From Puccinia triticina (lineage: Eukaryota > Basidiomycota > Pucciniomycetes > Pucciniales > Pucciniaceae), in assembly GCF_026914185.1 (NCBI RefSeq), contig NC_070562.1:2170001-2234000 (forward strand): a stretch of DNA of 64,000 nt, given 5' to 3'. The notes below the pieces were generated by a model. It saw only the letters and a list, made by a program, of their open reading frames with translations. It was not told the DNA's origin and searched no databases. Below, piece after piece: positions 62,411 through 64,000 of the stretch. Positions within the stretch are counted from its first letter, which is position 1. Every line of letters starts with the position of its first letter. A program made the translations under genes and the position numbers.

Positions 62411-64000
62411 TCAAACACCTGTGGTACCCCTCGAGGACCTGCGCAACCCTACTCTTGTCGGTCTCGCCGCCAATGGCCCACCTGCACCTTTTCGAGGTGC
62501 AGGTTGGCTCGCCATTTGATGAGGTTGATCCTCCTTGCCAATCACCAATTGTGCTGGTTGGCTGGCCGATTGAGCATGTTGATTTTTCCGGGTCACCGCA
62601 TACTTTTCTTTCTCGATGTTCCAGTGAGATTTCCAGTTGGCAGCCGCGCGTGCCGTAATGCGCTCCCAATCCGAATCGTTTAACAGGGCAGACACAACGT
62701 TCAACCGGTTTGCTTCAGCAGCCTCCTTCCTAGGTCGTCCTTGCTTCCCGGTTGGTTTATTTGCAGCTGTGGATTTCTGCATTGGTTGATTATCTGAGGC
62801 ACGGTCACAAGCTGGGTGTTTGGGTCCGGTGTCATGATCACTGTGGTCCGGATGGGAAGGGTCGCCAATCTGAGCAGTCTGAACAACCGGGCGGACCTTT
62901 GGAGGGCGGCCACGCCGGGCTGGGAGCTTTTCAGTGGGGTTGATCATCGGTGCACGAGATTCCACTTCTTTGGATTGAGGTTTTGGCTTGGTAGAAACCG
63001 GCTGAGCCTTCTTCAGACAAAGAAGGATCTTGATTGGTTTGCTTGGTGGACTCAAAGGATTGCCTGGAGCATCATGTTGCTCACCATCTTCACTGGAATC
63101 TTCTCCAGTTTCTTCGCCGCTAACCTCAGTGGAATCTTTGCTGGAATTGTCAGAGCTGGAATGTTGGGAATCAGATGAATAGTCCGAGATTTTCTCCTTC
63201 AGGTTCTTGGTAGATTTGTTTCTGATGATCGCCGGTTCGGCCGGTTTCAAAGAGTCCACGGTAGCTTCACCATTGTAAGATATTTTCAACAGGCTCTTCA
63301 TGTGTGTGAAAGGAAAACCCAAGGAGATTGTGGGGTTATCGCAGCGGATCCTCTCAATACTTTGGTCAACAAAACTAGCTTCATTGTCCGTCCACTCTCG
63401 CGAGTAAAGAAGCCAGCTGGTATTTGGGTGAGCTCCACTGATCTTTCCGGGGACGGTGTCGACCATCTGAGCGTAGCCGGCATTCACACGGTCATTGTGT
63501 AGCCAAATCCCGGTAACTCCTCAAACGGTTTGCAGTACCTTTCCCCAATAGTGACCATCTCCCCAATATCCTCGCGACATGAGTGTGTATACCTCCCCCG
63601 ATATGGTGAGCTTGAAAGGCCAATTCATCTCACCCATGAATTCAACCTGTTTCTGTTCATCAATGATTGTTGCCGAGTCGATTTGAAAGTAAAGGTGAGG
63701 GGGTGATTTGCCATTGGGGAATGAGATGATTGATGTTTGTTCTAGGAAGTTGCTGGGGGAGGGATTGTCTTCACACTCCAAAGGCTTACTTCGACGGGGT
63801 TTTTTGGATCGCTCGGCACCACAACTCTGGCATTGTAGACCGGAAGTTCCAGCCAGTCCAGAAGTTGACCACCGGGTGATCAGAAGCCCAGCGTTGGCGC
63901 AGTTGATCGCATTGGCTTCAAACATAGAGTTAGTGACCTTTAGGGCCACCAAGCGGCGATCTCCTCGGGGATGATCGATTGGCTTCTTGTGAATCTTCCG
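62411..64000 (-). pseudogene. AT-hook protein of a rust-expanded family, one nonsense codon, 5'-partial
   Basis: One minus-strand frame runs from the window edge to TAA-side 62411, broken only by TGA at 63521-63523. Before it: LQCQSCGAERSKKPRRSKPL (zinc-ribbon-like C-x2-C) and VEFMGEMNWPFKLTISGEVY...YWGKVLQTV. After it: GVTGIWLHNDR.NAGYAQMVD, GAHPNTSWLLYSREWTDNEA, an acidic Ser-rich stretch, two AT-hook motifs (RRGRPPK about 62890, GRPRK about 62740) and a basic end. The TGA interrupts a conserved-looking block (QTV-x-GVTGIW), so it is a point mutation, not a gene end. I recall this architecture as a large uncharacterised family in rusts. DNA binding is inferred from the AT hooks. Confidence 0.6.

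Noticed and set aside
1..64000. CRISPR array, bacterial operons, rRNA genes
   Set aside because: Tandem repeats here lack regular unique spacers, coding genes carry spliceosomal introns, and no rRNA-like conserved blocks are visible.

Overview
The window looks like a piece of a very repeat-rich fungal genome, most likely a rust fungus (Basidiomycota, Pucciniales). The pointers are short GT-AG introns of roughly 50-110 bp, a KDZ-superfamily transposase with its CxC1-type cysteine cluster, a gypsy polyprotein and an AT-hook protein family that I associate with rust genomes, and dense nesting of DNA transposons. There is no prokaryotic organisation, no CRISPR array, no rRNA and no convincing tRNA gene. 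The clade assignment is inference; no single diagnostic marker gene is present.

Layout. 1-5.1 kb: a minisatellite split by a CACTA-like foldback element, followed by several short TIR elements, one nested in another. 5.5-8.1 kb: a decayed Ty1/copia element without a reverse transcriptase. 8.1-13.2 kb: two large elements of one Mutator-like family whose TIRs carry GC-rich hairpins. These contain nested hAT, Harbinger and smaller Mutator-like elements, most with exact target-site duplications (TSDs). 13.5-17.3 kb: the best host gene, an Axl2-like cadherin/dystroglycan-domain membrane protein with a 5'UTR intron and one coding intron. 18.8-20.7 kb: a multi-exon copy of the N-terminal half of SPT16 (FACT complex), cut off where a degenerate Helitron (about 20.7-24.1 kb, minus strand) begins.

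24.75-35.42 kb is the standout. It is a complete-looking 10.67-kb KDZ-type DNA transposon with about 550-bp terminal inverted repeats and an exact 8-bp TSD. It carries a nine-exon transposase gene on the minus strand and a divergently transcribed multi-exon HMG-box-like gene on the plus strand. It sits inside, and splits in frame, an acidic protein gene whose 3' half encodes five 61-62-residue repeats.

36.6-44.6 kb is a mosaic of short elements (mariner-like, hairpin-rich, Mutator-like), a gag fragment, an LTR fragment and two unrecognised ORFs. 44.67-60.14 kb is an LTR-internal-LTR-internal-LTR gypsy composite bounded by a 4-bp repeat. Its first internal region encodes gag-protease and RT-RNaseH-integrase, and between them lies an antisense, intron-containing gene of unknown function. 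Its middle LTR contains a nearly perfect palindromic mariner-like element for which the other two LTRs give the empty site. 60.6-61.1 kb holds a fragment of a plasma-membrane H+-ATPase gene. 62.4-64.0 kb holds an AT-hook protein gene with one nonsense codon, running off the right end of the window.
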